Assembly: GCA_023488685.1 (NCBI GenBank)
Contig: JAMDDR010000263.1
Location: forward strand, 1 to 44,493
Length of the DNA: 44,493 nt
Source: Chloroflexota bacterium
Lineage (GTDB): Bacteria > Chloroflexota > Anaerolineae > J036 > Brachytrichaceae
Direction: 5' to 3'
The notes beneath the pieces were generated by a model, which searched no databases, was not told the origin of the DNA, and saw only the letters and a list, made by a program, of their open reading frames with translations. Shown here one piece after another: positions 1 to 8,250 of this stretch. Within the stretch, counting starts at the first letter, position 1. The number at the start of each line of letters is the position of its first letter. Position numbers and translations under genes: made by a program.

Positions 1-155
1 CCTCCACTCTGGATTTGAGCTTTAACGACCACAGGGCGGCTAATCCTGCGCGCCACCGTCCCGGCTTCCTCGGGCGTGGATACGGCTTTGCCGGCCGGAA
101 CGCTCAGACCGCTGGCGGCAAGCAGGGCTTTGGCCTCGAACTCGATGGCTTTCAA
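1..155 (-). CDS. ATP-grasp succinyl-CoA synthetase beta-subunit-like protein, N-terminal fragment
   Basis: The first 51 codons of a gene that runs off the left edge. Starting at TTG (153-155), translation begins MKAIEFEAKALLAASGLSVP and continues through a TPEEA segment to VVVKAQIQSGG. This is the opening of the ADP-forming succinate-CoA ligase beta subunit (SucC/ATP-grasp_2 family), where the VVKAQ strand begins the nucleotide-binding fold. The TTG is chosen because the homology starts exactly there, a TGGAG lies a few bases upstream, and only 2 bases separate it from the E2 stop codon, implying translational coupling. The family couples an acyl-CoA to NDP phosphorylation; here the neighbouring 2-oxo-acid dehydrogenase could supply the acyl-CoA (inference). 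The fragment cannot separate succinyl-CoA from malyl-CoA or other acyl-CoA synthetases. Confidence 0.8.
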   Translation of the reverse strand, partial: MKAIEFEAKALLAASGLSVPAGKAVSTPEEAGTVARRISRPVVVKAQIQSG

Positions 156-157
156 TG

Positions 158-1318
158 CTACGACTCCAGGTTTGTCTTAAGCTGCTCCAGGAAGGCAGCC
201 GCTTGCCGTCCATCAACGGCGCGATGGTCTACACCCAGTGTGAACGTTGCCGCCGGACGGATCACCAGTTCGGCGTTGACGACGAGTGGACGTTGTTGAA
301 TGCTCCCCACTGACAGGATCGCCACCTGCGGCGGGCTGATGATGGCGGTGAAGGTGTCGATATGACCAGGGCCGACGTTCGAGAGTGTGAACGTCGGCTC
401 TTGCAGCGCGGTTGCCGTGAGTGTGCCAGCGTGCGCCTGGTTGACGAGCTGCTCGCGTTCTGCAGCGATGTCCGCCAGCGAGCGCCCGCGCAGGTCGCGC
501 AACGCGGGAATCACCAGGCCACGATCTGTCTGAACCAGCAACCCCAGGCGAATCGCGGGGATCATCGTCAATGCCTGGGCGTCGTTCTGCCAATGGCCGT
601 TGAGCACGGGGTGGTGCGGGAGCGTCTGCGCCAGTGCCAGGGCGAAAAAGTCTGTGAAGGTGACCCGGCTGCCCGCAGCAGATTTGCGGCTCACGATCTG
701 TGATAGATCAACAGTCACTTCCATATGGAAGTGCGGAATGGTGCGCCACGACAGGCTGACTCGTTCGGCCTTCGCCCGCGCCACACGCGCATCTGTGCCA
801 CCGCCCGTTGCGGCCACCTGGTTCTTGTGCTCAATGGCTGCCTTGACATCGTCCTCGATGATGCGCCCGTCGGGACCGCTGCCGGCGATGCTCGCAAGGT
901 CGACCTGGTGCGTTTCCGCCAGCCGCCGGGCGCGCGGCGAGATTCTGATCTCCCGCGTTGGCGCCGGAGCGGGTGTGGGCGAATCAACGGCATGCGCTGT
1001 CGTTACCGGGTTGTCGTTTGAGAGCAGCGGTGTGGTTTTCTGCGCGTTGTAGTCCGGGTCGATATCGGGCACAATGTCGCTTGCTGGCCCAACCAGCGCC
1101 ACAACGGTGCGAGGCGGAATCCTGGTTCCGGGTTCCACCAGTGTTTTTCGCAACACTCCCTCAGTCCCAGCCTCGATCTCGACGGTGGCTTTGTCCGTCT
1201 CGATCTCGCAGACGGCGTCGCCTGTGCGGACGGCGTCACCCTCCTGTTTGAGCCAGCGTGTCAGCAGGACGGTCTCCGTCGTTTGATCCATGACGGGAAT
1301 TGCGACTTCGCTAATCAT
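158..1318 (-). CDS. 2-oxo-acid dehydrogenase E2 (dihydrolipoamide acyltransferase)
   Basis: A 386-residue E2 with the standard order: one lipoyl domain (about 1-78, lipoyl lysine K43 in IETDKATVEIE), an Ala/Pro-rich linker, a peripheral-subunit-binding domain (about 125-160, with ISPRARRLAE and GSGPDGRIIEDDV), and a catalytic acyltransferase domain ending in the DHRAVDG active-site motif near residue 364. It transfers the acyl group formed by E1 from lipoyllysine to CoA in the cytoplasm. A GGAGG sits 11 bases before the ATG. The genes for E1-alpha and E1-beta precede it and a succinyl-CoA synthetase-like gene follows 2 bases after its stop. The acyl substrate (pyruvate, acetoin, branched-chain or 2-oxoglutarate) cannot be read from the sequence. 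No E3 gene is visible, so lipoamide dehydrogenase must be encoded elsewhere or further left. Confidence 0.93.
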   Translation of the reverse strand: MISEVAIPVMDQTTETVLLTRWLKQEGDAVRTGDAVCEIETDKATVEIEAGTEGVLRKTLVEPGTRIPPRTVVALVGPASDIVPDIDPDYNAQKTTPLLSNDNPVTTAHAVDSPTPAPAPTREIRISPRARRLAETHQVDLASIAGSGPDGRIIEDDVKAAIEHKNQVAATGGGTDARVARAKAERVSLSWRTIPHFHMEVTVDLSQIVSRKSAAGSRVTFTDFFALALAQTLPHHPVLNGHWQNDAQALTMIPAIRLGLLVQTDRGLVIPALRDLRGRSLADIAAEREQLVNQAHAGTLTATALQEPTFTLSNVGPGHIDTFTAIISPPQVAILSVGSIQQRPLVVNAELVIRPAATFTLGVDHRAVDGRQAAAFLEQLKTNLES

Positions 1319-1354
1319 GAGTTGGATTTTCCTCCACTACATATGAGTGTGCGA

Positions 1355-1374
1355 TGATGCCTGTGTGGGCATCA
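1355..1374 (-). other. Intercistronic hairpin between E1-alpha and E2 genes
   Basis: A 7-bp inverted repeat (TGATGCC / GGCATCA) with a 6-base loop lies in the 62-base gap between the E1-alpha stop and the E2 start. There is no T-tract on the minus strand, so it is not an intrinsic terminator. It may protect or process the mRNA between the two cistrons (inference), or be chance. Confidence 0.35.
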
Positions 1375-1380
1375 ACCCGC

Positions 1381-2337
1381 TCACGCGAAGATATCGGTGT
1401 GCAATTCCTCAAGTGCCGGGTATGGGCTGTCGATGGCGTATGCCGCCGCGTCGTCAATGACCTGCCTGGCGTCGCGCTCGATCTCGGCGGCCCGTGCTTC
1501 GGCGAGGATGCCGCGTTGAATCAGCTCCTGACGGAAACGTGGAATGGGATCGGTCAACTTCCAGCGGTCGGCTTTCTCGCCACCAGCTCCGCCGGCAGCC
1601 ACCGCGCTGTGGCGCGACCAGCGCACGGTTTTTGCCTCAAGCAGCGTCGGCCCGTCGCCGCGCCGTGCGCGTGCTACGGCTTGGGTCGCTGCGGCATAAA
1701 CCGCGTCAAAATCACGGCCATCCACCGTCACGCCGGGTAAGCCAAAGCCTTGTGCGCGCATCGAGATGTCCGGCACGCTGATGGCGTCGCTGACGTGGGT
1801 GGAAATGGCGTACTCGTTGTTCTCCACCACGAGTAAGAGCGGCAACTTCCACAGTGTCGCCATGTTCAATGTCTCGTAGAAAACGCCTTCACACGAGGCG
1901 CCATCGCCGAAGAAGCACGCCGTCACCGCTCCCGTGCCGTCCAACTGTTGGGCCAATGCCACGCCACCAGCGATTGCAATATGCCCGGCCACAATGGCGT
2001 TACAGCCCAGGAAACCGACTTCGGTCTGGCTCATGTGCATCGAGCCGCCTTTGCCCTTGCACATGCCCGTCGCTTTGCCCAGCAGTTCGGCCATCATGGC
2101 TTTTGGGTCCGCGCCTTTGGCAATGGCCGCGCCATGACCGCGATAGGTTGCCAGCACCACATCCGTAGACTGCAACGCCGCGCACACGCCCAGCGCCGTC
2201 GCCTCCTGCGCAATGTAGGGGTGCGTCGAGCCGCGATAGCGTCCCTCGCCGTATAAGCGGATGGCGGCCTCTTCAAAATAGCGGATCAGCCACATCCGGC
2301 GAAATGCTTCGATCTGTTGCTCTGCACTGAGGGTCAT
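1381..2337 (-). CDS. 2-oxo-acid dehydrogenase E1 component, alpha subunit
   Basis: A 318-residue thiamine-diphosphate-dependent E1-alpha of the heterotetrameric (alpha2beta2) type. The TPP-binding motif begins GDGASCEG near residue 143 and ends at VVENNEYAIST. The N-terminal RMWLIRYFEEAAIRLYGEG and STHPYIAQEA segments are also typical of the pyruvate/acetoin dehydrogenase E1-alpha family. With E1-beta it decarboxylates a 2-oxo acid and reductively acylates the lipoyl group of E2. A GGGAG lies upstream of the ATG. The gene sits 45 bases after the E1-beta stop, so beta precedes alpha; many bacterial pdhAB or acoAB operons have alpha first. Substrate identity is unresolved between pyruvate, acetoin and other 2-oxo acids. 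Confidence 0.93.
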   Translation of the reverse strand: MTLSAEQQIEAFRRMWLIRYFEEAAIRLYGEGRYRGSTHPYIAQEATALGVCAALQSTDVVLATYRGHGAAIAKGADPKAMMAELLGKATGMCKGKGGSMHMSQTEVGFLGCNAIVAGHIAIAGGVALAQQLDGTGAVTACFFGDGASCEGVFYETLNMATLWKLPLLLVVENNEYAISTHVSDAISVPDISMRAQGFGLPGVTVDGRDFDAVYAAATQAVARARRGDGPTLLEAKTVRWSRHSAVAAGGAGGEKADRWKLTDPIPRFRQELIQRGILAEARAAEIERDARQVIDDAAAYAIDSPYPALEELHTDIFA

Positions 2338-2382
2338 AGGTGGTTCTCCCTGTGCGTAAGACCAGACAGGTCTTCTGGTCTA

Positions 2383-3357
2383 CTATTGTCGGAACGACAG
2401 GCAGGCCTTCATCATGCCGGCCACATCGGGCAGCGTCGCCTGCTCCAATCGCTGGCTGGCCGCGATCGGCACGTCGGCAGCGGCAACTCGCACGGGCGGA
2501 CCGTCGAGCGAGTCGAACGCGCGCTCCACCACCTGTTGGGCGATCTCCGCACCCACACCGCCCGTCTTGTGAGCGACATGCGCGACGACCAGCCGTCCGG
2601 TCTTCTTCACCGAGTTGACGATGGTGTCGATGTCGAGTGGCGCCACCGTGCGCGGGTCGATCACTTCCACGTCTACGCCCTGTTGCGCCAATTCCTCGGC
2701 CGCCTGCAGCGCCTTTGGCATGATTGGCCCCAGCGCCACCAGCGTGACGTCATCCCCCTTCCGTTTGATGTCGGCTTTGCCAAATGGGATCACATATTCC
2801 TCGTCGGGGATCTCGCCCCTGGCGGAATACAGGCTGATGCTCTCGGCGAAGACGACAGGGTTCGGATCACGTATCGCCGTTTTGATCAAGCCCTTCGCAT
2901 CGTATGCTGTGGATGGCATGACCACCTTCAGACCCGGCACATGGACCAACCATGCTTCCAGGCTTTGCGAGTGTTGTGTGCCAAAGCCTAAACCAGCCGC
3001 GATGGGCGTGCGAACCACCAGTGGCACCGAGACTTGCCCGCCCCAGAAGAAGCGCAGCTTCGGTGCCTGGTTGGTGATGGGATCCATGGCAAACGTGGTG
3101 AAGTCCATGAACTCCAGTTCGGCGATGGCAGGGCGGCCGGCGATGGCCAGCCCGATCGCGCAGCCGACGATGGCCGCCTCATTCAGCGGGCAATCGCGCA
3201 CGCGAGCCGCGCCGAATTCGTCATATAGCCCGCGCGTCACACCAAAGACGCCGCCGTATTTGCCGACGTCTTCACCCAGCACCACGATCTTGCCATTGTG
3301 CCGCATCTCCTCGCGAATGCCTTCGTTGATGGCCTGTGCGTATGTCAGTTCTCGCAT
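2383..3357 (-). CDS. 2-oxo-acid dehydrogenase E1 component, beta subunit
   Basis: A 324-residue transketolase-like E1-beta, starting MRELTYAQAINEGIREEMRH. Visible family landmarks are the GEDVGKYGGVFGVTRGL segment (about 28-44), LNEAAIVGCAIGLAIAG with the conserved glutamate that activates the thiamine ring, ELEFMDFTTFAMDPITNQ, and a transketolase C-terminal domain from about residue 205 (VVAHVAHKTGGVGAEIA). It contributes the second half of the TPP site of the E1 tetramer. An AAGGA lies upstream of the ATG. It follows the epimerase gene by 21 bases and precedes E1-alpha by 45, consistent with one transcript from the promoter at about 4246-4275. Confidence 0.93.
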   Translation of the reverse strand: MRELTYAQAINEGIREEMRHNGKIVVLGEDVGKYGGVFGVTRGLYDEFGAARVRDCPLNEAAIVGCAIGLAIAGRPAIAELEFMDFTTFAMDPITNQAPKLRFFWGGQVSVPLVVRTPIAAGLGFGTQHSQSLEAWLVHVPGLKVVMPSTAYDAKGLIKTAIRDPNPVVFAESISLYSARGEIPDEEYVIPFGKADIKRKGDDVTLVALGPIMPKALQAAEELAQQGVDVEVIDPRTVAPLDIDTIVNSVKKTGRLVVAHVAHKTGGVGAEIAQQVVERAFDSLDGPPVRVAAADVPIAASQRLEQATLPDVAGMMKACLSFRQ

Positions 3358-3378
3358 GGTCCATTTCCTTGAAGTGAA

Positions 3379-4218
3379 TCAGTCATTGAACGACTTGACG
3401 ATCAAGTCACGCATCATAACCGTCTCCGACACGTTGTCGACTTCATTGCAGTGTTCCCAATCCTGCCAGACGTATTCGACGCCCACGTATCCCGAGTAGC
3501 CGGTCTGCTTCATGGCGCGTATCACACGTGGATAGTCGATGACGTTCTCCTTGAGCGGCGCCTGCAAACGGGATCGGCGTGCGCCACGAGCGTGGAAGTG
3601 CGAGGCGTGCTTGACGAGCGGTTCGACGTCGTCGTCGGGGAAACCCTGAGACGCGAAATGTGTATAGTCGAGCGTCAACGTCAGCCCTGGACACGACGTT
3701 ACCAACAGCAGCGCCTTCTGCGGTGTTGGAGCGAGCGACCCAACGTGAGCCTCGACCGAGAACACGATCCCGACCTTACTGGCTTGTTCGGCCCGCCATG
3801 CCAGCTCGTCTACGCAACGCTGGAGCGACGTTTCGAATGTCTCTCCCTGCCAGGCGACACCCGGCAAGCCCGTCATGTGCGGCGCGTTGCAGCGCAGGGT
3901 GAATTCAAGCATGCGAAGAAAAAGCTCGCGCCCCTTGCTGCGCTCGTTCGCGTCAGGATGATTGGCTGCCATGCTTTCGAAGGAGGGCGCCTGGAAGAAG
4001 ATGTCGGCAATCTCCAGCCCAACATCGCCAACCTTATGTGCGAGCTCTTTGGCCGATGCGGCCAGATGCGGAATGACGTGGCCGGGCTGAAGGTGGGAAC
4101 GGGTCTCGAACAGCCCAATATCGATGCCACGAAAACCGAGTAATGCGACGAGCTTGAACGCCTGATCGTGGGTAAGAAGCGGGAAGGTAAAGTCAGCACA
4201 CGCGAGTTTCAGTTCCAT
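3379..4218 (-). CDS. Sugar-phosphate isomerase/epimerase family TIM-barrel protein
   Basis: A 279-residue AP-endonuclease-2/xylose-isomerase-like TIM barrel beginning MELKLACADFTFPLL. Typical elements are GFRGIDIGLFETRSHLQPG, the metal-ligand-type VFSVEAHVGSLAPTP, LTLTLDYTHFASQGF, HFHARGARR and the C-terminal YVGVEYVWQ. A longer frame extends upstream, but the internal ATG at 4216-4218 is preferred because a CGGAGG stands 8 bases before it and the consensus -10 lies just upstream. It is the first gene of the operon that continues into E1-beta, E1-alpha, E2 and the SucC-like gene, so it may prepare a sugar-derived substrate for that oxidative branch (inference). The family includes epimerases, isomerases and dehydratases, so the reaction is not assigned. 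Confidence 0.85.
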   Translation of the reverse strand: MELKLACADFTFPLLTHDQAFKLVALLGFRGIDIGLFETRSHLQPGHVIPHLAASAKELAHKVGDVGLEIADIFFQAPSFESMAANHPDANERSKGRELFLRMLEFTLRCNAPHMTGLPGVAWQGETFETSLQRCVDELAWRAEQASKVGIVFSVEAHVGSLAPTPQKALLLVTSCPGLTLTLDYTHFASQGFPDDDVEPLVKHASHFHARGARRSRLQAPLKENVIDYPRVIRAMKQTGYSGYVGVEYVWQDWEHCNEVDNVSETVMMRDLIVKSFND

Positions 4219-4245
4219 ACTTGGCCTCCGATTCCTGACCGCCAG

Positions 4246-4275
4246 ATTATAGATTGCATGCCGATCGGCATGCAA
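4246..4275 (-). promoter_or_regulatory. Sigma-70 promoter of the epimerase/2-oxo-acid dehydrogenase operon
   Basis: On the minus strand a perfect -10 TATAAT (4246-4251) is preceded at 18 bases by TTGCAT (4270-4275) as -35. Transcription would begin near 4239, about 20 bases before the ATG at 4218. The -35 and the whole spacer lie inside the 28-bp palindrome described next. Confidence 0.7.
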
Positions 4276-4278
4276 TCT
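4251..4278. promoter_or_regulatory. 28-bp perfect palindromic operator
   Basis: The 14-base arm AGATTGCATGCCGA is followed directly by its exact reverse complement, with a CGATCG centre. It covers the -35 and spacer of the promoter and touches the -10, the expected place for a repressor of the GntR, LacI or similar dimeric type. No such regulator is encoded in the window, so the binding protein is unknown. Confidence 0.65.
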
Positions 4279-4383
4279 TTGCTGGCTTTATTGGTGGATG
4301 GCCAAATGACAGCGTTTTAGCTGGTGTAACGGATCAGGGCAGCGTGGCCATATAAAGCATGTGGCTGTCGTGTTGCTGTCGTG

Positions 4384-6279
4384 TTAGTGTTTCGTCCGTC
4401 CGGCGCGACTCATATCGAGAGGCGCAATCCCGAGCCTGTGCGCGGGCGACGTGGGAAGCAGCCGGCAGTCGCCGTGGCGCCAATCGGCGAACTGCGGATC
4501 CTCAGGGCATATTCCGGCAGTGGATTGCAGGCTGGTGCCTTCAGTCTCTGTGTAGGCGTCAAGCTTGACGCCTTCGACGCGACCCGCCGCACTGTAAAAG
4601 ATATTGCGGCTGAGGCGCGTCACTGCATCGATGCCTATCAAGCGAATGGCTCCGCTCGCATACAGGATGTTTCCTTCCATGCAGCAGTCATGACAGCGTG
4701 GAAATGTCACCCTGGCGTCACCTTCCACGATGCAGACGTTGTGCCAGATCGTGTTATTCCACGCCATGTGGTTGTGCAAGGGCCAGGGCACCCCCACTGA
4801 CAGGTTATCGGCCACAACGCAATCCTCGGCCTGTTCGTCCAGGTAATAGCCGTGCCGCTGTGCGCCGTCATTCCTACCGATGTCATGGGCGATGTTGCCA
4901 CGCACCGTCGTCCCTTTGGTGAACGTGACGTAAATGGCTGCCCCATCGTTCAGCACCTGCATCACCCGCGAGATGTCGTTGTACTCAATGCGGTGCCCGA
5001 CCCCGCCGCCACCGCCGATTCCCGTATAGGTGGTGTCCTGAATCTCGTTGTGGCTGATCTCCAGGCGAGTGCCACCGAAGTTCACGCCCATGGCTGCCGG
5101 ATACATACAACCCACGTGCTGGACGAGATTTTGTGTGATGGCAGAGTCCTGTGCGTTGAGGTAGATGCCTCCTGCGCCCGTGGTATGAGTCGCGCACCCC
5201 TCAATCCGTATGCCCGTGCTGGAGGCATCGCCTAGCTTGATGGCGTGCCCAGCGACGTTGCGCACGGTCAAGTCCAGCAAGCTACAGTCTCGCAATAGCC
5301 CTGAACCGGTGACTGCGCCATCCAGTTTATGCGCTGCAAAGTCGGCTGCGATCAGTGGGGTATTTGTCACCGATAGCGTCAGGCCCTTGAGGGTTAGGTT
5401 CGTGAGCGGGGCGTCTGCCTGTCCGACCAGGTGGATGATGCGCTCCGCGGACGGAACGATCGCCTCGACGTTGTTCATTTCTTCACCTGGCAGTGGCCAG
5501 TAAACCAGCATGCCACGCGTGCGATCCAGGTACCATTGTCCGGGCTCAAGCATGCCTTCCCGCACATTCCACACGACGTAGGTGCGGGCGCGCTCCATCC
5601 ATTGGCCGAATCCTCCCGGCGGATGGCCGGCTGGATTGGAGAACGTCAGTGTTTGCGTCGCCGGATCCATGGATGCCAGCCCAACAGATGAATCGTCCCA
5701 GGCATGGTAGATCGTTAGCTCCGCGTTCTTGATGTCGAGCCATGGCCCCAGATCACCCTCTTTGTACCTGAGCCTGGTCAGCTCTTCTGCAGTCGGTTTG
5801 CGCTCCCAACCGCCATAGGTCGTGCTCATCCAGCGCACGTCGAACCGGCTGAGGTGCGTGAACGCACCCTCCCGTGGCAGACGCGCGCGCGGGCAGAACC
5901 GCCCATTCACCTGCAACATGCGGAAGTCATACTGCCCTGCGGTAACTGCGGGTAGTTTGGCTACCCAGAAGCGCTCGTCGAGCGGATCCCTGGCCCAGTT
6001 CGTGATGGGGTGTCCCCCATACAGCACCGGCACCTCGCCAGATGCTGCTTCGACCATCAGGCCGGAATCACAGGCATCGAGTTGCAGTGATACATCGTAG
6101 TACACACCGCCACGCACGACGATACGCTTGGGGGCTGCAGGTCCGAGGGTACGTGCGGCGTCGCGGGCGCGGAGGAACGTGGCAAATGGACCATCCGTAT
6201 GGCTGGCATTTGGCTCAGCCAGGGTGCCCGACCAGTGGTCGTCGCCGTGCGTGCTGATGTAGAACGTCGTGTCGGTCAC
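4384..6279 (-). CDS. Right-handed parallel beta-helix protein, GH141-like
   Basis: A 631-residue protein opening with FYISTHGDDHWSGTLAEPN and DGPFATFLRARDAAR, the usual start of GH141-type parallel beta-helix glycosidases. The first 270 residues form the N-terminal region. From about 280 to 570 it carries right-handed beta-helix rungs (for example IRIEGCATHTTGAGGIYL, LEISHNEIQDTTYTGI, TTVRGNIAHDIG). GH141 members characterised elsewhere act on fucosyl or xylan linkages; the substrate here is not deducible. There is no signal peptide, so it should act in the cytoplasm on imported oligosaccharides. The start is GTG (6277-6279), supported by AGGAGG 8 bases upstream. It is the last gene of the ABC transporter operon, 23 bases after the permease stop. 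A lyase or non-catalytic role is possible. Confidence 0.75.
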   Translation of the reverse strand: MTDTTFYISTHGDDHWSGTLAEPNASHTDGPFATFLRARDAARTLGPAAPKRIVVRGGVYYDVSLQLDACDSGLMVEAASGEVPVLYGGHPITNWARDPLDERFWVAKLPAVTAGQYDFRMLQVNGRFCPRARLPREGAFTHLSRFDVRWMSTTYGGWERKPTAEELTRLRYKEGDLGPWLDIKNAELTIYHAWDDSSVGLASMDPATQTLTFSNPAGHPPGGFGQWMERARTYVVWNVREGMLEPGQWYLDRTRGMLVYWPLPGEEMNNVEAIVPSAERIIHLVGQADAPLTNLTLKGLTLSVTNTPLIAADFAAHKLDGAVTGSGLLRDCSLLDLTVRNVAGHAIKLGDASSTGIRIEGCATHTTGAGGIYLNAQDSAITQNLVQHVGCMYPAAMGVNFGGTRLEISHNEIQDTTYTGIGGGGGVGHRIEYNDISRVMQVLNDGAAIYVTFTKGTTVRGNIAHDIGRNDGAQRHGYYLDEQAEDCVVADNLSVGVPWPLHNHMAWNNTIWHNVCIVEGDARVTFPRCHDCCMEGNILYASGAIRLIGIDAVTRLSRNIFYSAAGRVEGVKLDAYTETEGTSLQSTAGICPEDPQFADWRHGDCRLLPTSPAHRLGIAPLDMSRAGRTKH

Positions 6280-6302
6280 AGTTATTTCCTCCTTGGGGTT
6301 GC

Positions 6303-7181
6303 CTAGCCTTTCACCGAGCCAAGCGTCAAGCCGTGGACGAAGTAGCGCTGCAGGAACGGATAGACCATAAGGATCGGAATTGTGGCGATGATGATCTGTG
6401 CCGCGCGCATCGAGCGCTCGGATAACTTGGCAAATGCCTCCGGGTCACGGATCAGATTCTGTGTCATACGTGCCAGCACGGTGGTCTGGAGGTAGGCCTG
6501 CAACGGGTAGTTATCGGGCGTACGCATGACGACCAACGCGTCGAACCACGAGTTCCAATGCCCCACCGCTGCAAACAGCGTCACCGTGGCCAGCGCCGGC
6601 AAAGACAAGGGCACATAGATGCGGAATAGAATATCCCAGTGCGAAGCCCCGTCCACAGTTGCCGCCTCGCCCAACTCCGCCGGCAGACTGCGGAAGAAGT
6701 TCAGCATGATGATGATGTTCCACATCTGCACCATGCCCGGGAGGATCAATGCCCAGATTGAATTGATCAACCCGAGTGACCTGATTGCCAGGTACCAGGG
6801 GATCAAGCCGCCGCTGAACAGCATGGCAAAGATCAGAATCCATTTGAAAAAGCTCTTCCCGATGAACCCCTCGGCGAGTGAAAGCGGGTAAGCCGTCAGG
6901 ATAACAATCAGCAGGTTGATGCTGGTGCCGAGGATGACACGAACGAGCGAGACCAGGAAGGCCCGGCGAAATGCCAAGTCCTCGAGGATCTTCTGATAGT
7001 TTAACGAGGTGAAGTTGATCGGCCAGAACGTGACCAGATTTGCCAGCGTAGATGCGCGATCGCTGACCGAGATCGCCAATAAATGGATGAACGGCAGTAC
7101 ACAGAACAGGCCCAGGAACACGAGAATGACGTAATTGAACCCGTCGAAGACTTTTGAGCCAATGGTGCGGTCCTGAATCAT
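6303..7181 (-). CDS. Carbohydrate ABC transporter permease, LplC/YtcP type
   Basis: A 292-residue inner-membrane permease with about six hydrophobic segments and the binding-protein-dependent transport EAA loop (ELGEAATVDGASHWDILFRIYVPLSLP, written here as its recognisable core EAATVDGASHWD near residue 175). The C-terminal PFLQRYFVHGLTLGSVKG is characteristic of the LplC/YtcP branch of CUT1 sugar permeases. It pairs with the permease encoded 28 bases upstream to form the channel for the lipoprotein-delivered sugar. A GGGAG lies 9 bases before the ATG. No ATPase gene is present in the locus, so a shared MsmX-like multitask ATPase encoded elsewhere is expected, as for many CUT1 systems. Confidence 0.93.
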   Translation of the reverse strand: MIQDRTIGSKVFDGFNYVILVFLGLFCVLPFIHLLAISVSDRASTLANLVTFWPINFTSLNYQKILEDLAFRRAFLVSLVRVILGTSINLLIVILTAYPLSLAEGFIGKSFFKWILIFAMLFSGGLIPWYLAIRSLGLINSIWALILPGMVQMWNIIIMLNFFRSLPAELGEAATVDGASHWDILFRIYVPLSLPALATVTLFAAVGHWNSWFDALVVMRTPDNYPLQAYLQTTVLARMTQNLIRDPEAFAKLSERSMRAAQIIIATIPILMVYPFLQRYFVHGLTLGSVKG

Positions 7182-7209
7182 CTCAAGCTACTCCCAATTG
7201 CACAAATTG

Positions 7210-8160
7210 CTAGAAGATGCGGTAATTGGCGATTCGATCAGCCAGGTAATAGGAGAGGGCGATCAACACCAGGCTGATGATGCCCTTCAGCAGGCCCACG
7301 GCTGCGCCCAGGCTGAACTGCAGGCCGAGCAGGCCGGCACGATAGACGTAGGTGTCGATGATATCGCCGGTCGCATAGACAGCCGGGTTGTACAACACCA
7401 GGATCTGCTCGAAACCGGCATTGAGCACACCACCCAGGCTGAGTGTGACCATTAGCACGATGGTCGGGGCGATACCCGGCAGCGTGACGTGCAGCATGCG
7501 CTTCCAGCGGCTAGCACCGTCCACAGCAGCAGCCTCGTAGAGCGTCGGGTCAATACCCGTCAATGCCGCGAGAAAGATCACTGCGCCAAAGCCGAACTCC
7601 TTCCACACCTCACTGAAGATCATGGTCGGCTGGAACACTGAAGCATTGGTCAGGAAGGCAAGGCGTGCGAGGCCTATCGCCGCCAGCGCATTGTTGATGA
7701 TGCCCTGCGAAGCGAGAACATCGAGCAACATACCGCCGAAAATGACCCACGAGAGGAAGTGCAGGACATAGCTCAGCGATTGGATCGTTCGCTTGAACCA
7801 GGGAATGCGCACTTCATGCAGCAAGAGCGCGAATACCAAGCTGGCGACCTGGCCGAAGGTAATTTTGCCGACCGCTATCGTGACGGTGTTTCTCAACATC
7901 TCCCAGATATCCGGTTGGGAGAAGAGTAGCTCAAACTGGTAGAAGCCGACCCAGGGTGACTTTTGAAAGCCCAAAAGTGGCTCGTATTTCTGGAATGCGA
8001 TGACGATGCCGTACATTGGGTAATAATGAAACAATACCAGGCCAATGAGGGCAGGCACCAGCATCAGGTAAAGTGGCAACTTGCGCTTGACACGCCAACT
8101 GCGGACTGCTTTCGCTGAAGGTTTTGCGATGGATGAAGATGTGGCCTTCGCGACGCCCAT
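7210..8160 (-). CDS. Carbohydrate ABC transporter permease, LplB type
   Basis: A 316-residue CUT1 permease with an N-terminal basic stretch, a first membrane helix (LPLYLMLVPALIGLVLFHYY), the MYGIVIAFQKYEP segment typical of LplB proteins, and the EAA loop EAAAVDGASRWKRMLHVTLP near residue 210. It partners the LplC-type permease downstream. A GTG three codons upstream is possible, but the ATG at 8158-8160 is preferred: GGAG lies 8 bases before it, whereas it overlaps the upstream GTG. It is separated from the solute-binding protein gene by about 200 bases that contain a strong hairpin, which probably sets different expression levels for binding protein and permeases. Confidence 0.93.
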   Translation of the reverse strand: MGVAKATSSSIAKPSAKAVRSWRVKRKLPLYLMLVPALIGLVLFHYYPMYGIVIAFQKYEPLLGFQKSPWVGFYQFELLFSQPDIWEMLRNTVTIAVGKITFGQVASLVFALLLHEVRIPWFKRTIQSLSYVLHFLSWVIFGGMLLDVLASQGIINNALAAIGLARLAFLTNASVFQPTMIFSEVWKEFGFGAVIFLAALTGIDPTLYEAAAVDGASRWKRMLHVTLPGIAPTIVLMVTLSLGGVLNAGFEQILVLYNPAVYATGDIIDTYVYRAGLLGLQFSLGAAVGLLKGIISLVLIALSYYLADRIANYRIF

Positions 8161-8250
8161 GAACAGCACTCCTTACGTTTATGGCCGAGGATCTGTCGCC
8201 CTGCGCGGACGACTCGGCGCGAATCGGGTGGTAAGCCCGACCGCTTTTGC

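Noticed and set aside
158..1318. Several plus-strand open frames of 90-150 codons opposite the E2 gene
   Set aside because: They lie antisense to strongly conserved E2 motifs, lack ribosome binding sites and show low-complexity Arg/Ser/Pro content typical of shadow frames.
2317..3499. Long plus-strand frames (224 and 294 codons) opposite E1-beta
   Set aside because: Antisense to a clear E1-beta with continuous family motifs; their products resemble no family.
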